A stretch of 64,000 nucleotides of DNA from Gordonia insulae (GTDB taxonomy: Bacteria; Actinomycetota; Actinomycetes; Mycobacteriales; Mycobacteriaceae): assembly GCF_003855095.1 (NCBI RefSeq), contig NZ_CP033972.1, positions 1,922,001 to 1,986,000 of the forward strand. The letters run 5' to 3'. Of this stretch, positions 52,195 through 60,014 are shown one piece after another. A program made the translations under genes and the position numbers. The notes below the pieces were generated by a model that saw only the letters and a list, made by a program, of their open reading frames with translations, was not told the origin of the DNA and did not search any database. Each line of letters starts with the position of its first letter. The stretch's first letter is position 1.

Positions 52195-52908
52195 ATGAGA
52201 ATCCGCTCCGCCTTCCTGCTCGTCGGGTTGACCGCCGCCGCCGTCTCCGGATGTGCCACCGACGACGGCCAATCGGCGTCGCCCGGTTCATCGAGCGTGT
52301 CGTCGTCGGTGGCGAGCAGCGTGGTCTCGAGCGCGGCGAGCACCACCGCCTCGACATCGGCGGGCGCAGCGTCCTCGGTTCCGGCATCGCTCACTTTCGG
52401 CGACCCCTATCCGAACGCCGAGTCACCCTGTCGGCGACTGGGCGAGAGCTCGACCACCTCCCAGTGGCTCGATGACAGCGCGATCCTGGTCGGCTGCCCG
52501 GCAGGCGTCGACCCCGCAGCCCTCGGGGGCAAGGTCGTCGGGCAGGTGGACGGGATCACCATCGTGTCGGTGCCGACCGGCGATGCGAATGCCGGCCTGC
52601 CATCGGCATCGGCACAGACGACCAAGGGCGTCGTCTGCTCGACGACCGGAACCCCTCCGACCGCTGACTGCGCAGCCAAGGTGACCCGCGACTGGGGCGA
52701 CGACAAGAAGAGCACACTCGTCGAGGTCACCAAACCCGACGGATCATCTCGCGCGCTGTTCTTCCACGGCACCACGCCCTATGGCGCCGACAGTTCCCAG
52801 GCCGACGGGTCCGCCGCCTACGACTTCGTCGTCACGCGGCAGGGCGGCGCCAGCGTCATCACCTTCGGCCCCGAGCGTTACGTGGTGCCCGACTCCCTGG
52901 TCCGCTGA
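52195..52908 (+). CDS. Lipoprotein of unknown function
   Basis: A 237-residue lipoprotein. The signal peptide is MRIRSAFLLVGLTAAAVSGC with lipobox VSGC, the lipidated Cys at 20. Next comes a Ser/Ala-rich flexible spacer of about 40 residues. The globular part has four to five Cys (ESPCRRLG, ILVGCPAG, VVCSTTGT, ADCAAKV), which could form disulfides outside the cell. I do not recognise the fold. The ATG at 52195 fits the lipobox. It lies 144 bases after the nitrate reductase stop and converges with nirD. A tie to nitrogen metabolism is only positional. Confidence 0.75.
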   Translation: MRIRSAFLLVGLTAAAVSGCATDDGQSASPGSSSVSSSVASSVVSSAASTTASTSAGAASSVPASLTFGDPYPNAESPCRRLGESSTTSQWLDDSAILVGCPAGVDPAALGGKVVGQVDGITIVSVPTGDANAGLPSASAQTTKGVVCSTTGTPPTADCAAKVTRDWGDDKKSTLVEVTKPDGSSRALFFHGTTPYGADSSQADGSAAYDFVVTRQGGASVITFGPERYVVPDSLVR

Positions 52909-52918
52909 CCGGGTCTGG

Positions 52919-53241
52919 TCACAGCCAGACCACGATCTCCCCGGCGCGATCCTCGATCCGATACACCCCGAGCGACCCGATCCCCTCGGCTGTGCAGCCA
53001 CCGTCGGAGAAGCGAAAGGTGTACTGGTGCAGGGGGCACACGATGTGGCCCAGGTCGAACTGGCCGTCGGCGATCGGACCTCCCCGGTGCGGGCAGACGG
53101 CATCGGTGGCACGCAGCGTGCCATCGGTCATCCGGAACACGGCGAGCTGACGACCGTCGACCGCGTACGCGCGTCCCTCCCCGGCTGCAGGTCCTCCAGA
53201 CGACCGATCGGGACGGCCGTCTCGTTGGACACCGCGGTCAT
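52919..53241 (-). pseudogene. nirD: Nitrite reductase small subunit NirD (Rieske), reading frame broken
   Basis: NirD is the Rieske-like small subunit of NAD(P)H nitrite reductase. The start (ATG 53241, MTAVSNETAVPIGRLEDLQPG) overlaps the nirB stop as ATGA. At 53179-53182 a CCCC run (GGGG on the coding strand) lacks one base compared with the expected GGGGG; after it the protein continues in another frame as EGRAYAVDGRQLAVFRMTD, then DAVCPHRGGPIADG and HIVCPLHQYTFRF. These are the CxH and CxxH [2Fe-2S] ligand motifs, so the protein could bind a cluster. With one base added the full length would be about 107 residues, normal for NirD. A homopolymer consensus error is the simplest cause; a real mutation would leave NirB without its partner. 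Confidence 0.85.
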
Positions 53242-55724
53242 CGGACCGGCACCTTCGGCAGCGGCAGCAGCGGCAACGACGAGGTGAACTGGGCAGGCGA
53301 GCGTGGCTGCGCACGATCGAGCCAGGGATCGACATAGTTGCCGACGGCCTCGTCGATCCGCTCCTGCAGTCCGTCGACGATCCCGTCGCGGTCGTCGACG
53401 AGGATCGCCCGCAGTTCCTCGATACCGATCCGCGGCACCCAGGCATAGGTGCGTTCGAGCCACTTCGCCTGTTCGCGGTAGTACTGGATGAAGATGCCGC
53501 ACAACCGGATCACCTCCTCCGGGGAGTCAACCGTGGCGAGCACGTCGCCCTTGCGGATGTGGGCACCGGCGGCACCGCCGACGTAGATCTCCCATTTTCC
53601 GTCGCCGATGGCGACCACTCCGAAGTCCTTGCACAGGGCCTCGGCACAGTTGCGCGGACACCCGGTGACCGCCAACTTCAGCTTCGCCGGCGACTCCAGA
53701 CCCTGGTAGCGACTCTCGATGTCGATACCCAGCTGTGTTGAGTCGCCCAGTCCGAAGCGGCAGTAATCGGTGCCCACACAGGTCTTCACCGTCCGGAACG
53801 ATTTTCCGTACGCATACCCCGACGGCATGTCCAGGTCCTGCCAGACCTTCGGCAGGTCTTCCTTTTTCACACCGAGCAGGTCGATCCGCTGACCGCCGGT
53901 CGCCTTGATCATGGGGATGTCGTACTTCTCGGCGACGTCGGCGATCTTGCGCAGCTGCTCCGGCGACGTCACGCCGCCCTTCATCTGCGGTACCACCGAG
54001 AAGGTCCCGTCGCGCTGGATGTTCGCGTGCACCCGATCGTTGACGAACAGCGCGCCGGGCTCACGCTTCCAGTCCTGACCCCAGATCACCCGTAGCAGTG
54101 AGGACAGCGGCATCTTCGACGCCGCGTCCTCGCCGTCGGGGGCGAGCGCGGCGAACACCTCGGTGACCGACCGCAGATCCTGGCGCCGGATGGCGTCGAT
54201 CAGTTCCGGTTTCGTCAGCGGGATCGCCGGCACGTACCACTCCGCCGACTTGTCGACGGTGAGCGTGTCACCGGCCGCGAACTCCACGATGTCGCCGACG
54301 AGCTGCTTGCACGAGCCGCAGCCCTTGCCGGCGCGCGTCTGGGCACACACCTCGCTCACGCTCGTGCACCCGCTCTGCACGCAGGAGACGATGTCGCCCT
54401 TGGTGACACCGTTGCAGTTGCAGACCTGTACGTCGTCGGCGAGCTCGGCCGCGCCGGTCGCCGCGGTGGGGGTACCCATGTCGAACAGCATCGAGATGCG
54501 TTCGTCGGGCAGCGGCACCTTGTCGTCGAATGCCTGCGTCAGGAAGTTCGCCTTGGAGATGTCGCCGAGCAGCATCGCGCCGATGAGCTTGTTGTCGCGC
54601 ACGACGACGCTCTTGTAGGTCCCGCTGCGGGGTTCGTAGAACTGGACGAACTCGTCGTCCTCACGTTCGGGCCCTTTGACCCCCATCGCCGCGACGTCGA
54701 CTCCGGCGACCTTGAGCTTGGTGGTGAGCCTCGACCCGTGGTACTCGGCGTCCGGGTTGTTACCGGTGAGGACGTCGGCGAGCACCACCGCCTGTTCCCA
54801 CAATGGCGCGACCAAGCCGTACACCTCGCTGCGATGCTGCGCGCACTCACCGACGGCGTAGATGAAACCCTCATCCTCGCAACGCATCTGGTCGTCGACG
54901 ACGATTCCTCGTTCGATCACCAGGCCGGCGCCACGGGCGAGTTCCACGTTCGGTCGGATACCGGCGGTCACGACGATCATGTCGGCGGGCAGCGAATCAC
55001 CGTCGTTGAAGCCGACCCCCGACACCCGACCGGAGTCGTCGCGCAGCACCGCAGTGGTCCGTTTTCCGGTGTATACGCCCACACCCAGTTCCTCGATCTT
55101 GTTGCGCAGCACCTTTCCGCCGCGCTCGTCGAGTTGCTGGTTCATCAGATGCCCCGGTGAATGCACCACGTCGACGTCGAGGCCTTGGGTCTTGAGCCCG
55201 TAGGCCGCCTCCAGACCCAGCAACCCGCCGCCGATCACCACTGCGCGGATGTCGTCGCGTGAGGTCGCCATCTGCAGCATGCCGTTGGTGTCCTCGATGG
55301 TGCGGAAACCGAACACCCCACGCGCCAGGCGCCCGTCAGCTTCCCGGAGGCCGTCCATGTTGGGGAAGAACGTGTTCGAGCCGGTGGCGATGATCAGGGC
55401 GTCGAAGGGAATGACAGTGCCGCTGGCACACGTGACGGTCTTGGCGAAGCGGTCGATGGCCTCCGCGCTGTCGCCGGCGCGCAGCGTCACGCCGTTCTCC
55501 CGGTACCACGCCATCGGGTTGAGCATCAGATCGTCGTCGTCGATGGAGGTCTCGCCGGAGAGCACGTGGCTGAGCATGATGCGGTTGTAGTTGCCATAGG
55601 GTTCGTCGCCGATCATCGTGACGTCGAATTGGTCGCCACCGCCGCGGGCGAGGATCTCCTCGACGGTCCGGGCACCGGCCATGCCGTTGCCGACGACCAC
55701 GAGCCTGCGCTTGGCGACCGGCAT
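53238..55724 (-). CDS. nirB: NAD(P)H nitrite reductase large subunit NirB
   Basis: An 828-residue enzyme that reduces nitrite to ammonium with NAD(P)H, FAD, [Fe-S] and sirohaem. Order of domains: FAD/NAD-binding (1-410: RLVVVGNGMAGARTVEEIL, VIGGGLLGLEAAYGL, IYAVGECAQH), BFD-like [2Fe-2S] (about 430-485: VCNCNGVTKGDIVSCVQSGC, KGCGSCKQLV), then the sirohaem/4Fe-4S domain with TCVGTDYCRFGLGDSTQLG and TGCPRNCAEALCKDFG giving the four cluster Cys. All are intact. The ATG at 55724 overlaps the stop of the upstream small gene and the stop overlaps the nirD start, so all three are coupled. Confidence 0.95.
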   Translation of the reverse strand: MPVAKRRLVVVGNGMAGARTVEEILARGGGDQFDVTMIGDEPYGNYNRIMLSHVLSGETSIDDDDLMLNPMAWYRENGVTLRAGDSAEAIDRFAKTVTCASGTVIPFDALIIATGSNTFFPNMDGLREADGRLARGVFGFRTIEDTNGMLQMATSRDDIRAVVIGGGLLGLEAAYGLKTQGLDVDVVHSPGHLMNQQLDERGGKVLRNKIEELGVGVYTGKRTTAVLRDDSGRVSGVGFNDGDSLPADMIVVTAGIRPNVELARGAGLVIERGIVVDDQMRCEDEGFIYAVGECAQHRSEVYGLVAPLWEQAVVLADVLTGNNPDAEYHGSRLTTKLKVAGVDVAAMGVKGPEREDDEFVQFYEPRSGTYKSVVVRDNKLIGAMLLGDISKANFLTQAFDDKVPLPDERISMLFDMGTPTAATGAAELADDVQVCNCNGVTKGDIVSCVQSGCTSVSEVCAQTRAGKGCGSCKQLVGDIVEFAAGDTLTVDKSAEWYVPAIPLTKPELIDAIRRQDLRSVTEVFAALAPDGEDAASKMPLSSLLRVIWGQDWKREPGALFVNDRVHANIQRDGTFSVVPQMKGGVTSPEQLRKIADVAEKYDIPMIKATGGQRIDLLGVKKEDLPKVWQDLDMPSGYAYGKSFRTVKTCVGTDYCRFGLGDSTQLGIDIESRYQGLESPAKLKLAVTGCPRNCAEALCKDFGVVAIGDGKWEIYVGGAAGAHIRKGDVLATVDSPEEVIRLCGIFIQYYREQAKWLERTYAWVPRIGIEELRAILVDDRDGIVDGLQERIDEAVGNYVDPWLDRAQPRSPAQFTSSLPLLPLPKVPVR

Positions 55725-56071
55725 CAGAAGACGACCATGCCGAAGTCGATGACGACCTCGCCCGAGGTTCCCTCCGGTGCGGCCAACACCAGTTCCAGGG
55801 TGGAATCGGGATCCACGTCCTCCACCACGCGGAGCGGCACGTTGACCGACGAGCGCGCCCCCATCGGGAAGACGCGCATGGGCTGACCGTCGCGCATCAG
55901 GGTCACCGAGATCAGCTCGCCCGAACTGTTGCCGCCGCGGAAATACAGCGGTTGCGCGGTCATCCCCGATGGCACCACGAAGGACAGCGAAGGGTCGATC
56001 GGCGCGGGTTTGGTGAGCCCCGTCCCGGTGAACGCGTAGACGCCTTGCAGAAATCGCGGTGTACTGGACAT
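55724..56071 (-). CDS. Small conserved protein linked to nirBD
   Basis: A 115-residue protein: STPRFLQGVYAFTGTGLTKPAP at the start, SFVVPSGMTAQPLYFRGGNSSGELISVTLMRDGQPMRVFPMGARS and VVIDFGMVVF at the end. It has no signal peptide or membrane segment and looks all-beta. I recall similar genes before nirB in other actinobacteria, sometimes annotated as molybdopterin-oxidoreductase-related, but no role is shown. ATG 56071 is preferred; one at 56089 is an alternative. Its stop and the nirB start overlap (ATGA), so it belongs to the nitrite reductase operon. A GlnR-like array lies at 56095-56121. Confidence 0.75.
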   Translation of the reverse strand: MSSTPRFLQGVYAFTGTGLTKPAPIDPSLSFVVPSGMTAQPLYFRGGNSSGELISVTLMRDGQPMRVFPMGARSSVNVPLRVVEDVDPDSTLELVLAAPEGTSGEVVIDFGMVVF

Positions 56072-56094
56072 ACGAGTCACTATCGCCATCGCGC

Positions 56095-56121
56095 GTGAAT
56101 CACTTCTTGCCTCGGTGTTAC
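56095..56121 (-). promoter_or_regulatory. Candidate GlnR site upstream of the nirB operon
   Basis: On the minus strand GTAAC-n6-GCAAG-n6-TTCAC shows 5-base half-sites on an 11-base period. GTAAC is a full match; the other two are partial. It ends 24 bases before ATG 56071, similar to the array before the nitrate reductase gene. Confidence 0.35.
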
Positions 56122-56172
56122 AAGGCGATTGTCAGGACCTCACTGCCCAGGTCGGCAGCTGTGATACCCGAG

Positions 56173-56289
56173 CCCCCACCGCCGGTTGAGTAGGCCAAGG
56201 CGCCAGCCGAACCCCCACCGCTGGTTGAGTAGGCCGAGGCGCCAGCCGAACCCCCACCGCTGGTTGAGTAGGCCGAGGCGCCAGCCGAG
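56173..56289. repeat. Three tandem copies of a 39-bp repeat
   Basis: Units at 56173-56211, 56212-56250 and 56251-56289. Each starts CCCCCACCG and contains GGTTGAGTAGGCC and GGCGCCAGCCGA; copies 2 and 3 are nearly identical, while copy 1 differs at two sites. The TTGAGTAGG core and the ATCGAAACCAC just after it resemble an intergenic repeat seen in many Gordonia, Nocardioides and related genomes. The minus strand can be read as a repetitive peptide, but this looks like a by-product. Confidence 0.9.
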
Positions 56290-56450
56290 GCCGTATCGAA
56301 ACCACGGAACCTGATCTCGATACGCTCCTCACTCCGTTCGTCGCACTCGATCAGCGGGGGCGGCGGGTTTCACTCCGTTCGACCACTCGATCAGTGTGCG
56401 GGGCGGCGGGTTCACTCCGTTCGCCGCACTCAGCGGCGGAGCGCACTTCG
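56290..56450. repeat. Degenerate 41-bp repeats continuing the intergenic repeat cluster
   Basis: GTATCGAAACCAC is followed by ATCTCGATACGCTCCTCACTCCG, then CACTCCGTTCG recurs at 56330, 56371 and 56413, each time with CACTCGATCAG-like sequence and GGGGCGGCGGGTT. No coding capacity is supported. It fills the gap between the nirB operon and the second fprB gene. Confidence 0.7.
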
Positions 56451-56454
56451 CAGA

Positions 56455-58038
56455 TCAGCGCGACGCGCGGTTGAAACGCCCCGCCGCGCCGACCATCTCC
56501 GAGACCTCGGTGTACTTCACCCGGGGCCGCCCCTCGAGCAGCCCACGACGACGCTCACTGACGTCGATGGCACGCATCCCGCGGTAGCCGATGACATGCC
56601 TGCTCCGCTTGCGCAGCAGCGCGGTGAATGCCTTCGCATCGCGCGTCGAGCGATCGAGCCGGCCCTCGACGGCATCCCGGAGGAAATCCTCGACGGTCCC
56701 CTCGGCGCAGACCTTGTTGGCACCGATGCCGCCGCTCGGGCCACGCTTGGCCCAACCGAGGACATAGGAACCCGGGATGATCTCGCCGTTGTCGTCGACC
56801 ATCCGGCCATCGAGGTTCGGGAAGACACCGCGCTCCTCGTCGAACGGGAGTCCGGCGATGGGAGTGGATCGGTAACCGATGGAGCGCACGACCAGGTCGG
56901 TGGCGATGTGGTGACGGTTCGATCCGGTCTGCACGGTCAGGCCGTCCACCCGATCGGCCCCGACGATCTCCTCGGGTGTGGTGTGGAAGACGAACACGAT
57001 GCGGCGTCGGCTCGGATCCGGCGCCGAGGACAGATCCGGCAACTCGCTGTCCGGGTCGTCGTGCACGACGACCTCGACGCCCGGAATGGTCGACAGCGCA
57101 CGGTATTCCGCCGACGTGTAGGCGGCCGACGCCTGGTCACGCCGGCCCAGCACGACGACCTCGTGGATGTTCTGCTGCTCGAGGATGCGCAGTGCGCGAT
57201 CGGCGATGTCGGTGGTGGCCAGCAACTCCGGCGGCGACACCAGGATCCGGGCCACGTCCAGCGCGACGTTTCCGGTACCCACCACGACCGCGCGACCTGT
57301 GCCGTCGACCGGGATCGGCGGTGCCGACGAGCCCGGGACGGCGTTGTACCAGGCCACCAGATCGGTCGCCGACGTCGAGCCGGCCAGATCCTCGCCCGGG
57401 ATACCCAGGCACCGCGACTCGCTCGCGCCGACCGCGTAGAACACCGCGTCGAAGTGCTCGGCGAGTTCGGCGGGCGTGACCTGACCGGGCTCGACACCCA
57501 CCTCGACGTTGGTCGCCATCGTCACCCTCGGATCGCGATAGAGAAGGTCGAACCCGCGGAGCACGCCCTTGGTGCCGGGGTGGTCGGGCGCGACACCGGC
57601 TCGGACCAGGCCGCCCGGCGTCGGCAGTTTGTCGATCACCGTCACCTGCGCCTCGGTGCGGTCGAGGATGGTACGAAGCGCATAGCCCCCCGACGGACCC
57701 GTGCCGACCAACGCAACCCGCAGTCCCGCAGGGAGTTTCGGGATCTCCGGATACTCCACCTGCTTCCACCCGGAGGTGATGTCGCTGTTGGTCTTGTAGA
57801 AGTCCGCATTGATGTCGATGAAGACCTTGTCGCGCTCGCCGAGTTTGTCGGCCGGGTAGATGGCATCCACCGGGCACGCGTCCGCGCAGGCGCCGCAATC
57901 GATGCAGGCCTCCGGATCGATGTGCAGGATGTCGGAGCTACCGAAACCGCGCTCCTCCGGGGTCGGGTGGATGCAGTTGACCGGACACACGGACACGCAC
58001 GCGGCGTCGCTGCAGCAGGATTGGGTGATGACGAACAT
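56455..58038 (-). CDS. fprB: Ferredoxin fused to ferredoxin-NADP+ reductase (FprB type, copy 2)
   Basis: A 527-residue paralogue of the protein at 18035. The N-terminal ferredoxin has SCCSDAACVSVCPVNCIHPTPEE and CIDCGACADACPVDAI (CxxCxxCxxxCP). The FNR domain has VALVGTGPSGGYALRTIL, GLVRAGVAPDHPGTKGVLRGF, VVVGTGNVALDVARIL and GWAKRGPSGGIGANKVCAEGTVEDFL. A C-terminal extension of about 45 residues is not in copy 1. The ATG at 58038 overlaps the stop of the AurF-like gene (ATGA), so reductase and oxygenase are made together. The 3' end borders an intergenic repeat cluster. Confidence 0.9.
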   Translation of the reverse strand: MFVITQSCCSDAACVSVCPVNCIHPTPEERGFGSSDILHIDPEACIDCGACADACPVDAIYPADKLGERDKVFIDINADFYKTNSDITSGWKQVEYPEIPKLPAGLRVALVGTGPSGGYALRTILDRTEAQVTVIDKLPTPGGLVRAGVAPDHPGTKGVLRGFDLLYRDPRVTMATNVEVGVEPGQVTPAELAEHFDAVFYAVGASESRCLGIPGEDLAGSTSATDLVAWYNAVPGSSAPPIPVDGTGRAVVVGTGNVALDVARILVSPPELLATTDIADRALRILEQQNIHEVVVLGRRDQASAAYTSAEYRALSTIPGVEVVVHDDPDSELPDLSSAPDPSRRRIVFVFHTTPEEIVGADRVDGLTVQTGSNRHHIATDLVVRSIGYRSTPIAGLPFDEERGVFPNLDGRMVDDNGEIIPGSYVLGWAKRGPSGGIGANKVCAEGTVEDFLRDAVEGRLDRSTRDAKAFTALLRKRSRHVIGYRGMRAIDVSERRRGLLEGRPRVKYTEVSEMVGAAGRFNRASR

Positions 58039-58997
58039 CAGAGCATGTGCGCTTTCCGGTAGAACCGCATGGCCGGCTTGGTGAGCAGCCCGACGTCGTC
58101 GAGGAACTCCATGAGATGCGCGCAGCTGCTGCGGATCATCGACTGAAAGTGCGAGTTCGAGTTCATCTCCGCGACAGCGCGATCGGCGTCGAGACCGGCA
58201 TCGGCGAAGGCCTTCTTCTGCACCAGGCTCGTGACGATGAAGTACGCGCCGAGAGCCACATAGAGCGCGCTGAACTGGCGGCGTGCCCAGCCGACACCCT
58301 CCATCGACTCGCGGACCTCCTCGCGCGCGAACTTCATGTGCCGCGATTCCTCGAGAACGTGGATCTCGTTGACGGTGCGGATGAACGGGAGCACGCGATC
58401 GTCACGCATGCAACCGCGCTGGAAGACGTCGAGCACCTCTTCGGCGACCAGGATTCCGGCGTAGGCGACCTCGTTCTTGGCGGTCCGCTTGAACAGTTTG
58501 CCCAGGCGACCGACCCTCTTGGTCGGCTTGTACGACGTGCCGACCATCTTCTGCGATGCCTTCGCGAACATGATCGAATGCCGGCATTCGTCGGCGACCT
58601 CGGTGAGGGCGAACTGGAACTCCGGATCGTGGTACGCGCCGAGATACTGGTCGCGGATGACCATCTCCTGCAGGATCATCTCGAACCAGATGCCGATGTT
58701 CATGATCGAGGCGAACTCGTGACGCGTCACCGAGATCCGCTGCTCCTCGGTCAGCTCGTTCCAATAGGCGGTGCCGTAGAGCGACGACCACTCGGGGCTA
58801 CACCCGTACTTGGTCGGGTCCATCGGCTCCGACCACTCGATCTCGGTCATCGCGTTCCGGGACAGCCGGGCGGCCGAGGCGAGAAGACGCTCGGAGACCT
58901 CGCTCGGCCCCTGATCACGCATGCTGACGACGTTGTCCGGGCGAGCCGAGTCGGGTGTTGCCCCGTCGCTCTGCGTCCGTTCCATCGCTGCGGTCAT
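58038..58997 (-). CDS. AurF-family diiron oxygenase (copy 2)
   Basis: A 319-residue diiron protein. Iron-ligand motifs: a Glu in NIGIWFEMILQEMVIRDQYLG, TEVADECRHSIMFAKASQK (ExxH), the later VLVAEEVLDVFQRG Glu and HVLEESRHMKFAREEVRE (EExxH). It is clearly diverged from copy 1 (16972), so it probably has its own substrate. The first 45 residues are polar and disordered. The ATG at 58997 is chosen; upstream lie TetR-type palindromes (59040-59075) and the divergent SDR gene. With its coupled ferredoxin reductase it should be a complete NAD(P)H-dependent oxygenase; the reaction (N-oxygenation or hydroxylation) is unknown. Confidence 0.82.
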   Translation of the reverse strand: MTAAMERTQSDGATPDSARPDNVVSMRDQGPSEVSERLLASAARLSRNAMTEIEWSEPMDPTKYGCSPEWSSLYGTAYWNELTEEQRISVTRHEFASIMNIGIWFEMILQEMVIRDQYLGAYHDPEFQFALTEVADECRHSIMFAKASQKMVGTSYKPTKRVGRLGKLFKRTAKNEVAYAGILVAEEVLDVFQRGCMRDDRVLPFIRTVNEIHVLEESRHMKFAREEVRESMEGVGWARRQFSALYVALGAYFIVTSLVQKKAFADAGLDADRAVAEMNSNSHFQSMIRSSCAHLMEFLDDVGLLTKPAMRFYRKAHML

Positions 58998-59039
58998 CGG
59001 TTTCGACCTCCAGGTCCTCGGTGAACAACTGTTCTTTCA

Positions 59040-59075
59040 TGACAATGAGCACTGTTATGACAATGCGTGTTGTCA
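59040..59075. promoter_or_regulatory. Paired palindromes upstream of aurF copy 2
   Basis: TGACAA-TGCGTG-TTGTCA (59058-59075) has perfect 6-base arms. Just before it, TGACAATG-AG-CACTGTTA (59040-59057) is an imperfect dyad with 6 of 8 arm positions matching. The two dyads are 18 bases apart, suiting two dimers of a TetR-type repressor bound side by side. They lie 42-78 bases before the aurF ATG (58997). No TetR gene is nearby. Confidence 0.6.
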
Positions 59076-59115
59076 AGATAGCATCGGGGTGTGAGGTAGT
59101 AAACAGGCGACGACC

Positions 59116-59139
59116 TATACTGGCCGGTAACTTACCGGC
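59116..59139 (+). promoter_or_regulatory. -10 box and overlapping operator of the SDR gene
   Basis: TATACT (59116-59121) is a good -10 box. At once follows GCCGGTAA-C-TTACCGGC (59123-59139), a perfect 8-1-8 palindrome covering the expected start of transcription. A repressor bound there would block the SDR gene (start 59180). The arms differ from those at 59058, so a second regulator is likely. Confidence 0.6.
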
Positions 59140-59179
59140 GAAACGGCCTCTCAGCTGGCCAAAGGCAGGAGAAACACAC

Positions 59180-59950
59180 ATGTCATCGATCTTCATCTCG
59201 GGCGGCGCCGCGGGTATCGGACTGGCGACCGCGGAGCGATTCTCCCGGGAAGGCTGGACGGTCGGCGTCTACGACGTATCGGCGGATGCGCTGTCGAAGG
59301 TGAAGGCGAATCACCCCGAGTGGATCGTCGGCGAACTCGACGTCCGCGACGACAAGCAGTGGGCCGATGCGCTCGCCGACTTCACCTCGCAGACCGGCGG
59401 TCACCTCGATGTGCTCGACAACAACGCCGGCATCCTCGTCGAGGGACCGTTGCACGAGATCTCGGCGGACGCCGTTCGACGACAGATCGAGATCGACGCC
59501 CTCGGCGTCGCGCTGGGCGCGCAGGCCGCCTACCCCTATCTGAAGGTGACCCCGGGCGCCCACCTCGTCAACATCGCGTCGGCGTCCGCGATCTACGGGC
59601 AACCCGGCATCGCGACCTACAGCGCGACCAAGTTCTTCGTCGGCGGCCTCACCGAAGCGCTCGAACTGGAGTGGGAGCACGACGACATCCGCGTCGTCGG
59701 CATCTGGCCGCTGTGGGCGAAGACGGCACTCGCCGACAACGACGCGAAGTCGACGAAGACGCTCGGCGTCCGCATCACCCCCGAGCAGGTCGCGGAGAAG
59801 GTGTGGGAGTCGGTCCATCCGACCCGGCAGGACAAATTGCTGCATCGCACGAGCTACTCGGTGGGCGCGCAGACCCTGTTCCTCGGGAATGCCGCGAAGT
59901 TCATCCCGAACTTCCTCAATCGGGCCGTCAACAAGTACATCGCCCAGTAG
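59180..59950 (+). CDS. Short-chain dehydrogenase/reductase
   Basis: A 256-residue NAD(P)-dependent oxidoreductase of the classical SDR type. It has the cofactor motif SGGAAGIGLATAERF (TGxxxGxG variant), NNAG in VLDNNAGILVEG, catalytic Ser in VNIASASAIYG and Tyr/Lys in YSATKFFVGG. An Asp at the end of strand 2 (VGVYDVS) favours NAD(H). The ATG at 59180 has AGGAGA 6 bases upstream. It is divergent from the AurF/FprB pair, so it may work in the same pathway. The stop lies in a set of 15-bp tandem repeats. Confidence 0.9.
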   Translation: MSSIFISGGAAGIGLATAERFSREGWTVGVYDVSADALSKVKANHPEWIVGELDVRDDKQWADALADFTSQTGGHLDVLDNNAGILVEGPLHEISADAVRRQIEIDALGVALGAQAAYPYLKVTPGAHLVNIASASAIYGQPGIATYSATKFFVGGLTEALELEWEHDDIRVVGIWPLWAKTALADNDAKSTKTLGVRITPEQVAEKVWESVHPTRQDKLLHRTSYSVGAQTLFLGNAAKFIPNFLNRAVNKYIAQ

Positions 59951-60001
59951 ATCTCGGCCCAGTAGGTCTCGACGCAGTAGATCTCGACGCAATGGGTCTA
60001 C
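59942..60001. repeat. Four 15-bp tandem repeats over the SDR stop codon
   Basis: GCCCAGTAGATCTCG (59942), GCCCAGTAGGTCTCG (59957), ACGCAGTAGATCTCG (59972) and ACGCAATGGGTCTAC (59987). The SDR stop (59948-59950) is the TAG of the first unit. As 15 is a multiple of three, the TAG of units 2 and 3 is in the same frame, giving three stop codons 15 bases apart. Confidence 0.85.
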
Positions 60002-60014
60002 TGCGCCGCAGGCC

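Noticed and set aside
56173-56289. Possible CRISPR array
   Set aside because: The 39-bp units abut with no spacers, and no cas genes are present.
56132-56332. A 66-residue peptide with three PTQPAVG repeats
   Set aside because: Encoded only by the 39-bp tandem repeats, with no ribosome site; treated as a repeat, not a gene.
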